This document shows, piece after piece, positions 63,086 to 64,000 of a stretch of 64,000 nucleotides of DNA. Below the pieces are notes generated by a model. It was not told the DNA's origin, ran no database searches, and was given only the letters and a program-made list of their open reading frames with translations. The translations under genes and the position numbers were made by a program. How positions within the stretch are numbered: position 1 is the first letter of the stretch; each line of letters opens with the position of its first letter. This DNA comes from [Flexibacter] sp. ATCC 35103 (lineage in GTDB: Bacteria > Bacteroidota > Bacteroidia > Flavobacteriales > Flavobacteriaceae): assembly GCF_001975985.1 (NCBI RefSeq), contig NZ_MTQF01000011.1, positions 143,638 to 207,637 of the forward strand. The letters run 5' to 3'.

Positions 63086-63688
63086 TTAAAAAATGTTATT
63101 ATTTCCCATTGTCCACAATAATTTATCGACAATTCTATTTTTACATATAACCTCGAGTTCACTTAGATCATTGAAATCACTATGAATTAAAGTAATCAAA
63201 GGTCTTATAAATTCTAAACAATTTTCAAAAGCTGGTTCATTATTTCTACGAAATTCCAAAAGATTGTTATTGTAGATAGAATATTTATTTTCCTTTTGTT
63301 TTAAAGTTTTTCTAGCCAATCTATCCATTGGTATAATTTCCCACGGATTATTTAAGAATAGGATTTTAGAAGCCATGGAGGTTGTTATATTTCCCCGAGT
63401 AAGATTAGTCTGAGCGAGTTTTTCAGCGAATAAATCAACATTATTGGCTTCTTTTGAATTTACCCATGATAATGTTTCATCAAGTAATTTATCAGTACTT
63501 CCACTTGTAAAATTTCTAACAACTCGAAATTCAATTAAAAAAGAATAAAAACTTCCAATGTCTTTCTTTATATATTCTGAAGCATTATCTGGTTTTTTTT
63601 TAAATTCTTGAAATTTCCTAATGTAATTTAAGTCTCTTTTGTAATAAGCTAAAAAATTTCCAATTGATTGAATTTGTGTAGATGTCAT
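63086..63688 (-). CDS. Protein of unknown function, possibly DNA-glycosylase-like
   Basis: A 200-residue, largely helical, soluble protein. I do not recognise it with confidence. The segment MASKILFLNNPWEIIPMDRLARKTL resembles the SK...P...D.R pattern of some uncharacterised helix-hairpin-helix (DNA-glycosylase-fold) proteins, but the link is weak. There is no signal peptide or membrane segment. Its start at 63688 follows by 15 bases the stop of a truncated reading frame at 63704-63844, so it was probably the second gene of an operon whose first member is now broken. The context is a decaying accessory region. Confidence 0.6.
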   Translation of the reverse strand: MTSTQIQSIGNFLAYYKRDLNYIRKFQEFKKKPDNASEYIKKDIGSFYSFLIEFRVVRNFTSGSTDKLLDETLSWVNSKEANNVDLFAEKLAQTNLTRGNITTSMASKILFLNNPWEIIPMDRLARKTLKQKENKYSIYNNNLLEFRRNNEPAFENCLEFIRPLITLIHSDFNDLSELEVICKNRIVDKLLWTMGNNNIF

Positions 63689-63703
63689 TTTTTACTGATA
63701 AAA

Positions 63704-63844
63704 TTAATAAGCTGACGAATTGAAAAATTTAACTTGATCTTTATTTTCGATTTTATACATTTTCAAATTTTCATTATAAGAAAATTTAATTGGCTTGATA
63801 TTTCGTAATTGAAAATTGTCATTACTACTTCCTCCAGATTTCCA
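63704..63844 (-). pseudogene. C-terminal remnant of a truncated gene
   Basis: The minus strand is open from the REP palindrome down to a stop at 63704-63706 and reads WKSGGSSNDNFQLRNIKPIK and then FSYNENLKMYKIENKDQVKF before the end. The composition is protein-like, but there is no start codon: the frame runs into GC-rich REP sequence at 63846-63870. It looks like the last ~47 codons of a gene broken at the repeat. It lies 15 bases upstream of the 63086-63688 gene. Confidence 0.42.
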
Positions 63845-63851
63845 GCTAGCG

Positions 63852-63866
63852 CGAGCGTCCCGCTCG
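63852..63866. repeat. REP palindrome CGAGCGTCCCGCTCG
   Basis: A 6-bp perfect GC-rich stem around TCC. It is the inverse-orientation counterpart of the palindrome at 62356-62370. The truncated frame 63704-63844 begins at its edge. Confidence 0.6.
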
Positions 63867-63944
63867 TGCCCGAATAGCTGTCTCGTCCTGAAAAAAGTTT
63901 ACATATTTACACTTAATCCTAAAATAGATTTACAACTATATTTT

Positions 63945-63979
63945 AGTCCTGCTATTTGTTTACAATAGTAGGACTTTTT
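63945..63979. terminator. Terminator-like hairpin near the right edge
   Basis: AGTCCTGCTATT pairs with AATAGTAGGACT (one G-U) around a short loop, with T-runs on both sides. No gene next to it is seen inside the window; it probably belongs to a gene beyond the edge. The rest of 63867-64000 shows no gene. Confidence 0.65.
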
Positions 63980-64000
63980 ACATAATAATTCTTCCATAAT

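Overview
The window is chromosomal DNA from a Flavobacterium-like member of the Bacteroidota. The evidence is low GC content, promoters of the TTG-N17-23-TAnnTTTG type, few visible Shine-Dalgarno sites, a fused SecDF, type IX secretion (T9SS) genes, several TonB-dependent receptors and many flavobacterial intergenic repeats. No rRNA, tRNA, CRISPR array, prophage or intact insertion sequence was seen.

Layout. 1-7.1 kb: the 5' part of an FtsE-like ATPase gene, a 1004-residue TPR protein, a PhzF-family enzyme flanked by purine-rich repeats, an outer-membrane barrel protein and a Gre-like protein. 7.1-7.5 kb: a MITE-like non-coding element with terminal inverted repeats and three tandem units. 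7.9-11.5 kb: two tandem asparagine synthetases; the second has lost the glutaminase nucleophile. 11.8-23.7 kb: housekeeping genes gyrB, mdh, secDF, lgt, yidD, cysS, folE and an aminotransferase, with a four-helix-bundle (S23-like) gene between cysS and folE. 23.8-31.1 kb: a retropepsin/PDZ protein, then a T9SS type B export unit (cargo adhesin, PorP/SprF protein, OmpA-PD40 protein). 31.2-37.6 kb: lipoproteins, a DUF1573 protein, valS and an amino-acid permease.

37.7-47.5 kb: a leftward iron-acquisition region with three TonB-dependent siderophore-type receptors, a PepSY membrane protein and a DUF4198 protein, divided by clear terminators. 47.6-55.5 kb: an MFS transporter, a DUF6265 lipoprotein, topoisomerase III, a TetX-like flavoprotein monooxygenase downstream of an AraC-type regulator, and an acyltransferase. 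55.6-57.7 kb: a VapBC45-like toxin-antitoxin pair and a second PhzF protein. 57.9-64 kb is an accessory, decaying zone. It holds a leucine-rich-repeat lipoprotein, a frameshifted membrane protein, an XRE regulator with a perfect 28-bp operator-like palindrome, a PAS/LuxR regulator, gene remnants abutting GC-rich REP palindromes, a candidate small RNA with a strong promoter, and a 17-residue hydrophobic reading frame.

The most unusual items are the glutaminase-dead AsnB paralogue, the sRNA/hydrophobic-peptide locus at 62.6-63.1 kb (possible type I toxin-antitoxin), the composite element at 7.1-7.5 kb, and REP palindromes at the break-points of two truncated genes.
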